DNA of 64,000 nt, taken from the NCBI GenBank assembly GCA_030867875.1, contig JAOWCC010000064.1:37098802-37162801 (forward strand). Direction: 5' to 3'. Numbering within the stretch: position 1 is the first letter of the stretch; each line of letters opens with the position of its first letter. Shown one piece after another: positions 52,347 through 62,909 of the stretch. This stretch comes from Actinernus sp. WN-2022 (Eukaryota > Cnidaria > Anthozoa > Actiniaria > Actinernidae). The notes under the pieces are model-generated. The model had not been told where the DNA came from and searched no databases. It saw only the letters and a list, made by a program, of their open reading frames with translations. Made by a program: the position numbers and the translations under genes.

Positions 52347-53002
52347 CCTGCTCAGTTGTATTATTATCACGGCCACATCAGCAAATTACAGTACACTTTA
52401 TTCACACGGTGGTCATGTTTAATACCAGGAGAATAAGGTTAAAAAGACAGTGCTTGACTACCTGTAGATTACAGAATTCAACTGAGGCCCCGACTGAGAG
52501 CACATGGCCGTGGTGTGCAGGTGGATGGGGTTAACTTTTTTATTGAAAGGGACTACCCCCTATTGATATCCCTGCCACACGTGATGAGCAGTTAAAATTA
52601 TAATGTTAATCGAGGGGCAGCATAAATCTTTTATTGCCAGGTCAATAATCTCTTTGTTTTCCCCGTCTACACTCGTTCTGGAATGCTCTGTGCGAGCTTA
52701 CACGTGGATAAAACATATATTGTTTGTAGCCAACATCGTGGTCGCCGCATGATAAGAGTGAATAGTCAATTAGGTGCTAAATATGCTACTCGTTAATTTC
52801 TACAACTTGGCCATCCGTGTTGATGAAGAACGTTGAATTAGGCCAATGCATTTTATGCCATTGTTAAATTCGAGGTCCCAACATAAACGATTTGATCTGT
52901 GTTGATCGGCCAAGGACAGTAGACAGAGTCGGACATACCTGATTGGGTTTCAATAAGAACTTGCGTGACTGGCCTCCGAAAACATCGCGTATCACGAATT
53001 TG
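52347..53002. other. Intergenic, upstream of the CALHM-like gene
   Basis: No exon seen. The last ~40 bases (aaaacatcgcgtatcacg) begin a segment that has a diverged paralogue at 59926-60020. Confidence 0.4.
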
Positions 53003-53255
53003 TAGCCTGCGTAGCCCGGCGCTGGAGAGAGGGAAAGGGCCGGCGGAAGGAGAGGGGAATGGGCTGAGAGGGAAAGGGCCGGCGGAAGGAGAGGGGAGAG
53101 GAAGGCTCCCTCCCTTTCCCCTCCCGTCCCCCTCTTCTCCCCAATCCCCTCTCCTCCCCAATCCCCATTCCCCTCTCCTTCCGCCGGCCCTTTCCCCCTT
53201 CCCCTCTCCTTCCGCCGGCCCTTTCCCCCTCAGCAGCGTCGGGCTACGCAGGCTA
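53003..53255. mobile_element. hAT-like MITE, family 2, copy 1, perfect 8-bp TSD
   Basis: TAGCCTGCGTAGCCCGGCGC ... GCGTCGGGCTACGCAGGCTA, flanked by CGAATTTG on both sides (52995-53002, 53256-53263). The interior is low-complexity purine/pyrimidine sequence with repeated 'ccggcggaaggagagggg'. Polyproline frames over it are spurious. Confidence 0.92.
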
Positions 53256-53481
53256 CGAATTTGTCGAAATTTGGGGTTTGATTACAGCCATGCTGTACGG
53301 TACTTGTCAGAAGTTACAAACTATGAAACGACTTCTTATCACAGACCTGAGTTTAGTCACGTACAAACCCACTCAACCAAGCTCGCTACATAAATACAAG
53401 TGACCTCTATTTTCTCCGCATAAAAGATCGCAATGTTTAGCCTTTAGACAACATACAAAACGGTAACCTGAAGATCTCAAG

Positions 53482-54750
53482 ATGTCTATAACATTTGCGA
53501 ACCTGGTGACAAGCTTTATGGATTACTTCAAAAATCAAGGAACAGTAGTTCGAAATCTGGTTATGGTTGTTATCATCTTCGTTTTGGGAGCCATAGTTTC
53601 AGCAGTGGAGCTCTTCAAGTGTCCGACTAAAGATCACTCCTCTTATGCTTGGATGTTCATCCTCATACCAGCATTGCTACTGTTCTTTGCCTCTCTTTTT
53701 CTAATCGAAGCCTTTTGGAATGTTGTCCGAGGTTGCTGCTATCAGGAAGGGCCGGAGAGACGAAAGTTCACGAGACGACTTTTTCCGTGCTTCTTTCCAA
53801 GATGAGGCATTTCATTGAAACTCTTCCAGGTCGTCTTCTATGGTATGGTTGCATGTTGGCTGTGGGTGTTTTGGGTTTCCTACAGAGGGATTACTACACT
53901 TGTGCCGTTCTAGGAAATATGGAACAAAAACTGAAAAACGTAACTACTGAAAAGAAGAAAGACCAGATCAAGGAGGATCACAAGTTGGCAGGCGACGAGT
54001 CTCAACTAATCGCGCGCTCTCTCCTTCTGATTATAGTGGCTGTTACTTTCATTGTTTGGACATGGTATAGATGCTGTCGACGTCCAATTTCCAAAATTAC
54101 AAGTCTAAGTGAGTATCAGAGTTTGGAAGTAGCCTGCGTAGCCCGACGCTGCTGAGGGGGAAAGGGCCGGCGGAAGGAGAGGGGAAGGGGGAAAGGGCCG
54201 GCCCTTTCCCTCTCAGCCCATTCCCCTCTCCTTCCGCCGGCCCTTTCCCTCTCTCCAGCGCCGGGCTACGCAGGCTATTTGGAAGCGGAAGCTGCCGTGC
54301 GGCTTTCGAAGAAAATATAAAAAGATTGGCTAAAAAACAAGGAAAGAGAAAAGCAGAAATGTTCTTTAACGAGCAAACGCTCAGCGGTCAAAACTCATCA
54401 GAGATTCTCATCAGAGCCTACAAAGAGTTGACTAAGATCGACAAGTACTCCGAAGCATTTCAAGCCATTGATGAGTATAAATCTATCAAAGCGCAAACGG
54501 CCGCTACGGAGTTCAAAACACAGGCCGAAAACGCTGGGAAAAGCACGGTCACTGCTACGTTAACGGACAAGACCCTGGACCGATTACGAACAGAACGATC
54601 CATTCAGTTTGGTGGAAAATGTTTATGATTCCATGGTGGATCATTATCCGCGCTCTACTGGAGACATAAGTCAGCCACTTATGAAGAGCAAGAAAAGCGT
54701 CAAAATAGGGGGGAAAGGCGAGTTGCTACGAGATGATGACTTGAGTTAGC
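53482..54750 (+). pseudogene. CALHM: CALHM-like channel gene, broken by frame changes and a MITE
   Basis: The first frame (MSITFANLVTSFMDYFKNQG...) has TM1, the FKCPTKD loop and TM2, and reaches RRKFTRRLFPCFFPR before a stop. Homology continues in the next frame from about 53800 (RHFIETLPGRLLWYGCML, TM3, RDYYTCAV, then a charged loop and TM4 before YRCCRR). That frame runs into the MITE at 54130. Beyond it the cytoplasmic tail is read in another frame (54300-54610, FEENIKRLAKKQGKRKAEMF...) and ends in a third (VENVYDSMVDHYP...DDDLS). Four TMs, the short N-terminal helix and loop cysteines are the CALHM plan (large-pore ion/ATP channels); only one Cys of the first-loop C-x-C pair is present. 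Either a pseudogene or a gene with assembly indels. Confidence 0.6.
54130..54277. mobile_element. hAT-like MITE, family 2, copy 2, inside the CALHM-like gene
   Basis: TAGCCTGCGTAGCCCGACGC ... GCGCCGGGCTACGCAGGCTA, flanked by TTTGGAAG at 54122-54129 and 54278-54285. Element plus one TSD is 156 bp, a multiple of 3, but it brings a stop in the frame entering it. Confidence 0.92.
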
Positions 54751-54759
54751 ATAGAATCT

Positions 54760-55713
54760 GTAGAGATTTAATAGTGTTTTATATACTTGATTTCAGTTTT
54801 AAACTAAAACTAGAATCCTGTAGAATCAAATACCCTGTATGAAACTCCTGCGAAAGGAACACCTTATATCCGAGGTATGGACCTATCCAGCCAAAAAGAT
54901 AAATAACATACGCTAAATGACACTACGGTTAGTTGGACCTGACACGAAAATCGCTCGAACTAGAATGCAGCCATATAGCATATAGTACTGAAACAAATAA
55001 GAACCTATTGAGCTCGGAGAATAGGCTTGGCTACTCGGTGTCACACATAGCTACTTGTGGCAAAGAGAGCTAATAAACAATAGATTTAAAACTAGTAGTA
55101 ATCGTAGATTATCAAAGTGCGTTCGACATAGTTTTTTGTAAGAGAAAGGACTGTGGTAACACAAAAGGCTGAAAGATTGCTGCAATGATGTTGACGGTGT
55201 AAGTAATCCTGGTAAAAATAATGCTTGTTTTTAACTAATGTGAACATTTTGATGTCTTGACTTATAAGTTAATATACAAGGGAATGCATCTGGGTATAAA
55301 ACTGTAATTATCTTTGTGTAACATTAAATCATTGCTTGGATGCAATGCTTATGTGGCTATATGTATACATGTGTGGTTTATATGGTTATGGCATTCATTT
55401 GAGCATTCATAGCACATTTTGCTGTGTGGTATACAGTGTACAGCAATAATTGGAGTCCGTGTAGAACACAAACCCTATTAGCTACAGCTTTGGACATTCA
55501 ATAGTTGGAACACGCACCCCCTCATTTCAATGTTGGATAAACTTTCGTACTGGTTTGGTCACTTTTTTCCCCCAACATTGAATGGGGGGTGGAATGGGGG
55601 AGAGAGGAACTACAAGGTTGCGCGCTGCTTCTGGTCCATGACAATTAAAGGATTAGTGTTGCAAGAGTCATGTCCAAAGGTGTAGTTATGGATATTCACA
55701 TGTGTATATTATG
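54760..55713. other. Intergenic, includes a CAACATTGAA hairpin
   Basis: No exon seen. 55500-55600 has 'ccccctcatttcaatgttgg' facing 'ccaacattgaatggggggtg', related to the hairpin at 46513. Confidence 0.45.
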
Positions 55714-56270
55714 ACAGACAGACAGACAGACAGATGATTTTATTTGGAGCCTTATACTAATGTGTACATTGGCAGTAGCCCAAATAAATTTACATAAAAG
55801 ACAAGTTATATCAATAAATAAAAGTTAGTCATAGAATGTTATGAAGTTGTCCTTTTCTTTCTTTCTTTTACGCATTCATAGATAAATTTGGCAATTTGTT
55901 TTTGCACAGCTCTATCCTTGTTTGGGGGGTTTATGATTAGTAAAAATACCTCATTAGGCGTCATTCTGTTTATTTTGATTTTCATTTGATCCTCCAAATA
56001 ATCGAAAAGGTTTTTCCTTATATTGCGGTATGCTGGGCATTTTATTAAAAAATGTTCTTCATCTTCGACGCCATTTGTACAAATGGGGCAAATTCTTTCT
56101 TCGGGTATTTTGTAAGGTTTCGAGTAACGCCCAGTTTCAATTGCCAATTTGTGATTACTTAGCCTCAGCTTTGTCAATGCTATTCTGTGATTGGTATTGG
56201 TGACCTGTATGAGGTAGTCTTCACAATTATAATTGGACTTGAATCTGCGTAAAGTCCTTAATTTATTGCT
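55714..56270 (-). mobile_element. LINE 3' fragment (minus) with CPIC..H..C zinc knuckle and (CTGT)n tail
   Basis: The frame, open from ~56270 down to 55839, includes RLSNHKLAIETGRY, C-P-I-C-x...EDEEHFLIKCPAY and ends ERKKRTTS. The CxxC...H....C block is the ORF2 C-terminal zinc knuckle of several LINE families. The 3' UTR ends aataaaatcatctgtctgtc, i.e. a (CTGT)n tail at 55715-55735 on the plus strand. It may belong to the same family as the element at 1-622. Confidence 0.85.
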
Positions 56271-56327
56271 TTGGCGGGGATCTTTTCTTTTATCGTTATT
56301 ATGTACCGATCAATTCGAAACATCAAC

Positions 56328-56480
56328 ATCCCCCCCCCCCCTCCCCCCCCGCCGGCAACCCCCGGGCATTTGACTCATTTTTGTGCCCGGTGCCTAGTAG
56401 GGAATTTGACATCGGTAGCTATCCTTGGGGTGGGGAATTTGACACCGGAAGGGAGGGGTGGAGGGGGGGGGGGGATTTGA
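56328..56480. repeat. Poly(C)/poly(G) stretches
   Basis: C-rich run at 56330-56350 and G-rich run at 56460-56474 around a segment with 'ggggaatttgacaccggaag'. Likely assembly-sensitive. Confidence 0.6.
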
Positions 56481-56561
56481 ACAAGTTGTCTCGATTTCAT
56501 GTTATGTGCTGCGTGGTTTCCTCGATCGAAATCATGGCGGAATTGGAGTGGGGAGGTCACT

Positions 56562-57552
56562 ACGGGCCATCAACAAACTCATTGTATGAAAGACTATCGC
56601 GTGATACTGCTTTATTATCGCGCGATGCTGTTTTATTATCGCACGATAAAGTGTTACTATCGCGCGATACCATTTTACTATCGCGCGATACCATTTTACT
56701 ATCGCACGATACTGTTTTAATATCGCGCGATAGTGTTTTAATATCGCGCGTTATTGTGTTATAGTAAAATACGTACATTACTTAGCAAGACACCATGGCG
56801 CCGAACACGCTACGTGATAAAATAACGGGGATGCATTAGTCGACTGAGTACTTTAATCTAGGCTTGAATTATATGGAAATCCTCGCTTTTCTTTTAATTT
56901 ATATATAAATATAACGCCATCAAGAGGAGTCTTCGCCGGCTTAAACGTGTTCTGAGAATCAAGAATTTACGAAGGAGAAAGCACAACACTATTTTCAGAT
57001 GAAATAATTGACGCCATATAAATGGAACTCCAGGGAAGTGGGAGCTGTCTAGGCTACAGGCAAATGCACCACTTGTTAAGGAACAAATATTCGCTGGTAT
57101 TAAATTAGCAAGGAAACTGTTAGATACGCTTTGATGAAGGAATTGAAAGATGCATGGTAGCGAGACACAGATTAAAGCGCAGGTATTATTTTGCACCAGG
57201 GCCTTAACTTCATATGGCATTTAGATGGCTAGTATTTCTCGACTAATGCATCCCTGTTATTTTCAATATCATTTTGAATCGCCGGTAAGTGTTCGGGTGA
57301 AGCCAAATTTGTTGTCGGAAGTAAAAGAAACATATAAAGGAGAAAAGCGTTATCATGATCACGTAGTGTGTTCACCACCACGTTGTCTAGCTAAGTAATG
57401 TACGTATTTTAAAATAACATATTATCGCGCGATATTAAACACTATCGCGTGATAATAAAATAGTGTCGCGTGATAATAAAACAGTGTCGCGTGATAAATC
57501 GATAGTAACACTTTATCGCGCGATATTCTTTCAAAACATTTGTGTTTGTGGA
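56562..57552. mobile_element. DNA transposon remnant with subterminal TATCGCGCGATA palindromes
   Basis: Outer ends 'actacgggccatcaacaaac' and complement of 'aagggccatccacaaacac' pair, and inner 'aaaatacgtacattacttag' pairs with 'ctaagtaatgtacgtatttt'. Between outer and inner arms lie clusters of the palindrome TATCGCGCGATA (about nine units at 56596-56755, five at 57423-57526, spaced ~19-20 bp). No transposase is recognisable in the ~600-bp centre. Confidence 0.8.
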
Positions 57553-57849
57553 TGGCCCTTACAGGACTCCGTAGGTCACTTTAGACGACTTCAAAAAAGA
57601 CTGATTTTGTAAGCGACTGGCTTAAAAACAAAGGGACTCTAAAAGCTTTGTGCTGTATTTGAAGGTATTAAAATATAGATGTACATTGCTTACGAATATT
57701 TAAACTGTCTGTTAAAAACAAAATGCGGTGTCACAACTAATACTAAGTCCCGGGGGTAGGGGCATTTGATCGCCTAATACGACGATGGGGTGGGGCATTT
57801 GAACAACATTATGTAAATGTTATCTGGATAAGTTGTGATAAAGTAAGTT

Positions 57850-58700
57850 TACGCAGAGTGCTGAGGCTACAAAATAGAGCCGCGAGGGTGAACCTCAATG
57901 CTGATCATCTAGCACCTTCTGTTGCGCATTTTAACCAGCTGAAGTGGCTACCTTTTTATGAGAATGCTAAGTGTCTTATCCCATTTAAAGGGCTGCAGGG
58001 TGCGGTGCCTTTATATTTGACTAATCTACTCAAATTGAACAGTGATTTACATGAGCGACAGACAAGATACTTAGTATGTGCTTTTAAGTAACAGTCCGCG
58101 CAAGAGGTAGGCACAATTCTATTGTTCAGATGCAATTTGCTTTCCCCACTTCAGTATTTTCTGTTTTTCATACTGACAACTAATCAACCCTTAAATCATA
58201 AATTTCTGAAATTATATCCACTAAAAATGCATTTTAAAGGTAGAGTTCTTTTGTGTGAAAACATTTTGTCCAATCAGAAGAGTGCAAAAAAATAACCAAG
58301 AAAACGTTCAATTTAAAAATGTTCCCCATATTGAAAGTTCGTCATATTGAAAGTTATGAGAGTTTTCACTAGATACAATTCAAATCTGTTTACGAAATGA
58401 GAAAAAATATTCTTCTTCTTCAATTTTAGATAGATTTTAATGTCTAAGCCAATGAGCTGGAAGATTGAAACAATACCACAATTAGCACCTTTTTACATTC
58501 CATGCATAACATATGCCTACCTCTTGCGCGGACCATTACTTAATGTTACAACATGCCAGCTTTGGAACCGTCTACCATTATCGTTAAGACAGAAATAATC
58601 TATCAGTTCCTTTAAGAGTTCTATGTGGAGTTATGTTTTTAGGCAGCAACAATCTCTAAATCATTTTATTGTATAGTTGGCAGTCTGTCATTTTCTATTT
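57850..58700 (+). mobile_element. LINE ORF2 C-terminal fragment, split by a MITE
   Basis: LQNRAARV, HFNQLKWLPF and GAVPLYLTNLLK are the classic '(L)Q(N/K)RAARV...L.WLP...R' ORF2 tail. The homologous block LWNRLPLSLRQK continues beyond the insertion at ~58560. Confidence 0.82.
58088..58539. mobile_element. 452-bp MITE with TTAA duplication, nested in the LINE
   Basis: GTAACAGTCCGCGCAAGAGG...TAGGCA and complement GTAATGGTCCGCGCAAGAGG...TAGGCA form ~26-bp TIRs. Flanked by TTAA at 58084-58087 and 58540-58543, the piggyBac-type target duplication. Interior AT-rich, non-coding. Confidence 0.88.
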
Positions 58701-58867
58701 TATTATTAATATTTAAGGTATTGTACATATTATAGATTAACGACGTTGTATTAGTATTACCATATATTTCTGATTATGGATAGTTACATCTCTATTGTTC
58801 AATCATTTCGTGCTTATATACTTTCTCTCAAAGCCGGTATATATATATTTACAACATTTGGGCGTAA

Positions 58868-59102
58868 CGCCACAGGAAACAAACAATAGGACTACGAGGC
58901 TTGTCTCCGCCATGTCAGTGGACCTACGATTTTACGTCCTTATCCGAGAAGACATGAAGGTCTAACCATTTGCAGTTGGTTCACAAAGGCAGCACCTTCT
59001 ACTCAGTTATTTTCAGACCCTGAGTGTTGGTCCGGCCGGGGTTTGAACCCGCGACCTCCCGCTCGACAGACCGGAGCTTAACCACTGAGCTAACCGGGAG
59101 AC
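58868..59102 (-). mobile_element. SINE family B, minus-strand copy
   Basis: On the minus strand: 'ccggttagctcagtggttaa' head, B-box gggttcaaacccc, then 'cactcagggtctgaaaataa' and 'gtcttctcggataaggacgt'. The tRNA-like head is better preserved than at 36987. Confidence 0.87.
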
Positions 59103-61060
59103 GGTCAATATATATATGTAAAGTATAATAATATTTTAATGAAGTTGTGTATTTATTTCGTTTTTATCTTGTATATAGTTTTGAAATCTAGCTTTTTATA
59201 TAACTAGTTTGTATTGTCAGTTATTGAGGGCCACAAGTTTGTTAGCTTTGCTATTTAGTGCTACCCTCTTTAAATAGAGACTTTGTTATTGTTATTATTA
59301 CCCGGAAGGGTTCGTCAGTTGCTGAACCGAAAAACAATTTGTACGTGTTAGTCTCCATATACCAACATGCCTCAACGTGCAGATAGTTCAGCGATATCGT
59401 ATCTGCTTCTGGGATGACTCGATTGCCAAGCGCATCGAGATACAGTCGGTCTCCTTCTATAAGGATTGTATCGATTTTGTCAGATCCACTGAATGCTGAA
59501 CTGGTTTAGATAATTTGGGCACACGACAGCGCTGAATTGAAAAACTCATAAAAGAACATTGTCTTCCTCTCGATGCAATACTAAAATGTTTGTGACCCTG
59601 ATGAATACTTCCAGCTATGAATAAAGCCGAGTTTGACATGATAATTTGATAAAATGGTACTTAACCGGCCACTTCAAATGAAATATATGGTGCCGTTTGC
59701 TACATCCGGGATATATCCTCTGAGATCCAGGACGTCAAAGCGAGGCGATCATGAACCCAAAATATTTTTCAAGGAAATGATATGCTCGTGTGGTCACCCT
59801 GTGGTGTACGTCAAGACGCTCGCAGCAACTACACCGGTGACTGCATTAGGTTTGGAATTTAAAAATATATAATTTGCATTACATCGTGATTATACGCAAA
59901 GGCAAAAACTTGACGTCACCCGGCTGGCCCACTGAAACATCGCGTAACGTGTATTTGGGTGCGATGAAAGCCATGCATGTATGGCCGTACTTGTCAGAAG
60001 TTCCAAAAATGAATCTTCAAGAGTTTTTTTTATAAAACCACCAATTTTCTTGCAATCTGATTAGGCAATTATTATGTAGTAATTTTCGCCGTGCAGGACT
60101 ATAGCTCCTGTCCGTAATAAAAGGGTCTCCTGAAGGCGAGAGTTGGTTGTATTTTAGTCAAATATTCTGTTTCAGTAATATTTTGTAATTACAGCACCCA
60201 AGTTTGTAACTCCTTGGAAAGTAACTTTGTAACGATATTTTGTAAACAATATAAAGTAGTATAAGATGTCTGATTTTAATACGCCGTGTAAAGTTGCAAT
60301 ATATATACATTTTTTTAAAGCAATATTGTTGTCAGATGGTTCTTGAAAAGCTTCTATGAGGAGAGGACCAATCATATATACAGCTATTTCAAAACAGGTT
60401 GTCGGTGAATTTGAGCTTTACTGATACCTCGGGTGGTTTAACCTGGTCAGTGAGTTATTTGTGCAGTTGCCTTAGAAAATCTGCGTACCTTATTTTTCAT
60501 TTTTATCAAGCCGAATAGTATAATTGTGATAAAACCGTTGGTATCAATTGCTGTACAGTTTTCCCTCTTTACAATCATAATATTCTGAAACCATCAGCAA
60601 AAATATATACATGTATTCTATATATACTGTACCTCATTCTTACACCATGGTAAAGTAAGAGCATGCATATAGAGACAATATTGTGCAGTACTTGTACTAA
60701 GCTTTAAAGTAGCAGACAATAGCATCTTCAACTTGAACATCAAGGTAGAACAAAACAACATTGTCATTTTTACATATAAAACAATGTACAACTTCACATA
60801 ATGAAGATGTACTAATAACACATGAAGATCGTTTTCCATGTTCTATAAATATAACAAAATATGCTCAAGGTCTTGACAAACTGTGGATGCAGGAGTAATG
60901 CAAGTACAACTTTAATTTTACATGTAACAGTTTTTCAATACTTTGAAAGTATTATTTTGTTATAGGACAGGAGAACCATCTACATGTACATTTTATAATA
61001 TAAAATTCTATGTACGTCTATTTCTTCATCAAACGCTTACCTTTTTCGTCGAAAGAAAGC
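59103..61060. other. Intergenic, no gene called
   Basis: 59926-60020 (gaaacatcgcgtaacgtgta ... ggccgtacttgtcagaagtt) is a diverged copy of the sequence flanking the MITE at 53003, but without the MITE. The open frame 59654-59872 is unrecognised. The rest is AT-rich. Confidence 0.45.
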
Positions 61061-61065
61061 GTTTA

Positions 61066-61410
61066 AAATGGAATCAGCTCCAATTTACATCTTTATCAAG
61101 CGTGAGAGAGAAATTGGAAGCTAAAATAAGATGCAAGAAAGCACCAAAACCGCTAGTCGCTACCGTAAAAAATGCCGTAGCCACGCTGGCGGTATTTTGT
61201 GTCGAAAAGAGAAGACTAGAAACCTCGCTTGTATCAGTTAGTAAAACTGAAGTCTATATAACAAATAACTTAATTACAGTAATTACTGGCCCCTTGGGAA
61301 ACGGAGTAAGTCTGGTTTCCCTTCGATCCTCGATGTCTTGAGATGGGGAACATTGACGATCCCAGGAAACAACCCTCAGTTTCCTTTGGAACCAGTCATT
61401 CACCTCCACT
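61066..61410 (+). mobile_element. Second copy of the 4478 hairpin-plus-fragment element
   Basis: 'aaaatggaatcagctccaat' + 'ttacatctttatcaagcg' matches the coding-like part at 4680-4790 (minus), and ~61262-61395 is the hairpin with gatcctcgatgtc. It ends in the 'tcacctccacttcggtgaat' palindrome that also caps the 28106 MITE. Confidence 0.6.
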
Positions 61411-61538
61411 TCGGTGAATAATTGTTCAATATCGACTTGGCCGGCTTGCTAACACAACAGTCGCACTGTTTTAGCTTTAGCCACTGATCGTTCTGTTTGG
61501 TTTATTTTAGAAAGCGATAGCTTGGTAAGAAAACAAGT

Positions 61539-61737
61539 ACTCTGGGTACTAGCCATGGGTGTTTTTGCTAATTTGTTTTCGGATTGGGCTACCTGTGGCG
61601 CACGGTCAAAAATGGGGACTCCCCCGACTTCCCCCTCCTTCCCTTTTTGAACGCGCGCCACAGGTAGCCCAATCCGAAAACAAATTAGCAAAAAAAACAC
61701 CCATAATAGCGGCTAGCAGGCTACCTGGGTACCAGAG
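61539..61737. mobile_element. Long hairpin MITE
   Basis: 'gggtgtttttgctaatttgt' + 'tttcggattgggctacctgt' + ggcgc pairs with its complement from 61661 to 61703; outer 'ctctgggtactagcc' pairs with 'ggctacctgggtaccagag'. Confidence 0.88.
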
Positions 61738-62535
61738 AGGAGTAATTGCAGAATACCCCCTCCTTTGGTTCATTAATAATTCATTTCTCAACTTTTTCAT
61801 ACAAACTTTCTAAAAACCTAACCCTGAAATAATAAAAAGAACCTAACCATTTCCACCCAAAATCATTCATAGAACGAGTCTAAATACACCTGAACTAAAG
61901 TGGAGAATTTAGCGCAGTTTTCAAGCGATCTTTTGAGTGGAGGGGGTATTCTGCAACTAAGCCCAAGGGTGCTTACAGAATACTGAGTCAGTGAGTGTCC
62001 ATTGTTATTGCAGAATAGTTTCTGATCAATGTTGGTAGACTGATCTTTGCCATTGATAGTGATTTATAGAGTACAATAAATAATAGCACGTGCACAGCAA
62101 TAAAGAGTACCAATACTGTAAATTTCCCTCACCTTGTGTTGATATTTTCAAAAGTTCCTTGACTAATATCCAACTCCAAGTGCGATTATAAGACACTGTC
62201 AAATATTTCTCTTCAGGTATGAATTCAGTTTTCGTATCTGTTCAGCGAAAAGCACAATCCAATACAGCGAGCAAGCCAACGGAATATTTGATCGCAGATT
62301 TACTGGATTTACTCGGTTTGTCAATAATTCAGCACAAACTTCGACTGTTCAACTTCGTGTACATGTACTGCCACGCGTCTTCAACCAGACCAGGCCATGG
62401 TTAACTTGAGCTTGATACAGTTCGGACATCAGACTTTGCCAAATTATGCTCCAGTAGTAGTACACACTTTCCTCGGGCACTGATAAACCGTACTTGTGAA
62501 CTTTTTAAACATCATTGCATTTGAATGGGGGAAAT

Positions 62536-62615
62536 CAATCTCGTACCCAGACCCCATTTGTTTCTTACTGCGCATGCTCGACATAAGAAACAAATGGGGT
62601 CTGGGTACGAGATTG
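62536..62615. mobile_element. 80-bp near-perfect hairpin
   Basis: 'caatctcgtacccagacccc' + 'atttgtttctta' and its exact complement, around a ~16-base loop 'ctgcgcatgctcgaca'. Confidence 0.9.
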
Positions 62616-62893
62616 GGGGGAAATAACCAACACGTTCTCCCCGTTGAATTCACAACTATCCCTAAATGGAAAACACGCTTGGAATAATGGTTATGGTTAA
62701 TTTTTGGGCAATATTGATAAGATCGAGGTAGACTGGTACGTGTCAAAGGAATTTGATGCGCCATTTGCATTCTTCTTGAATCCATGAATTCGTGCACTGA
62801 ACAACCAACAGTGGAACAGGTTAAAATATTTGTGTAAATTTATAAAGAAGTTCCTGTCTAATTCAGCCTATTGCTATTAGACTTGTCGTAAAG

Positions 62894-62909
62894 ATGAGCG
62901 ACTCAGAAG
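62894..62909 (+). CDS. Possible first coding exon of a further gene (MSDSEG...)
   Basis: aagATGAGCGACTCAGAAG|gtaagt: an ATG with A at -3, five codons rich in acidic/Ser residues and a consensus donor. Short acidic first exons of this kind are common, but nothing downstream to 64000 could be joined to it with confidence. Confidence 0.3.

Noticed and set aside
52965..53393. Pro-rich ORFs on both strands
   Set aside because: They run through the interior of the hAT-like MITE and have no homology.
56580..57530. CRISPR-like array of TATCGCGCGATA
   Set aside because: The repeat is a 12-bp palindrome with ~7-8 bp spacers in eukaryotic DNA, placed symmetrically inside inverted repeats.
59040..59102. 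tRNA gene on the minus strand
   Set aside because: Head of SINE family B; the identical body is seen at 36987.
60943..61341. 132-residue ORF
   Set aside because: Its second half is the repeated fragment-plus-hairpin element and its first half is unconserved AT-rich sequence.
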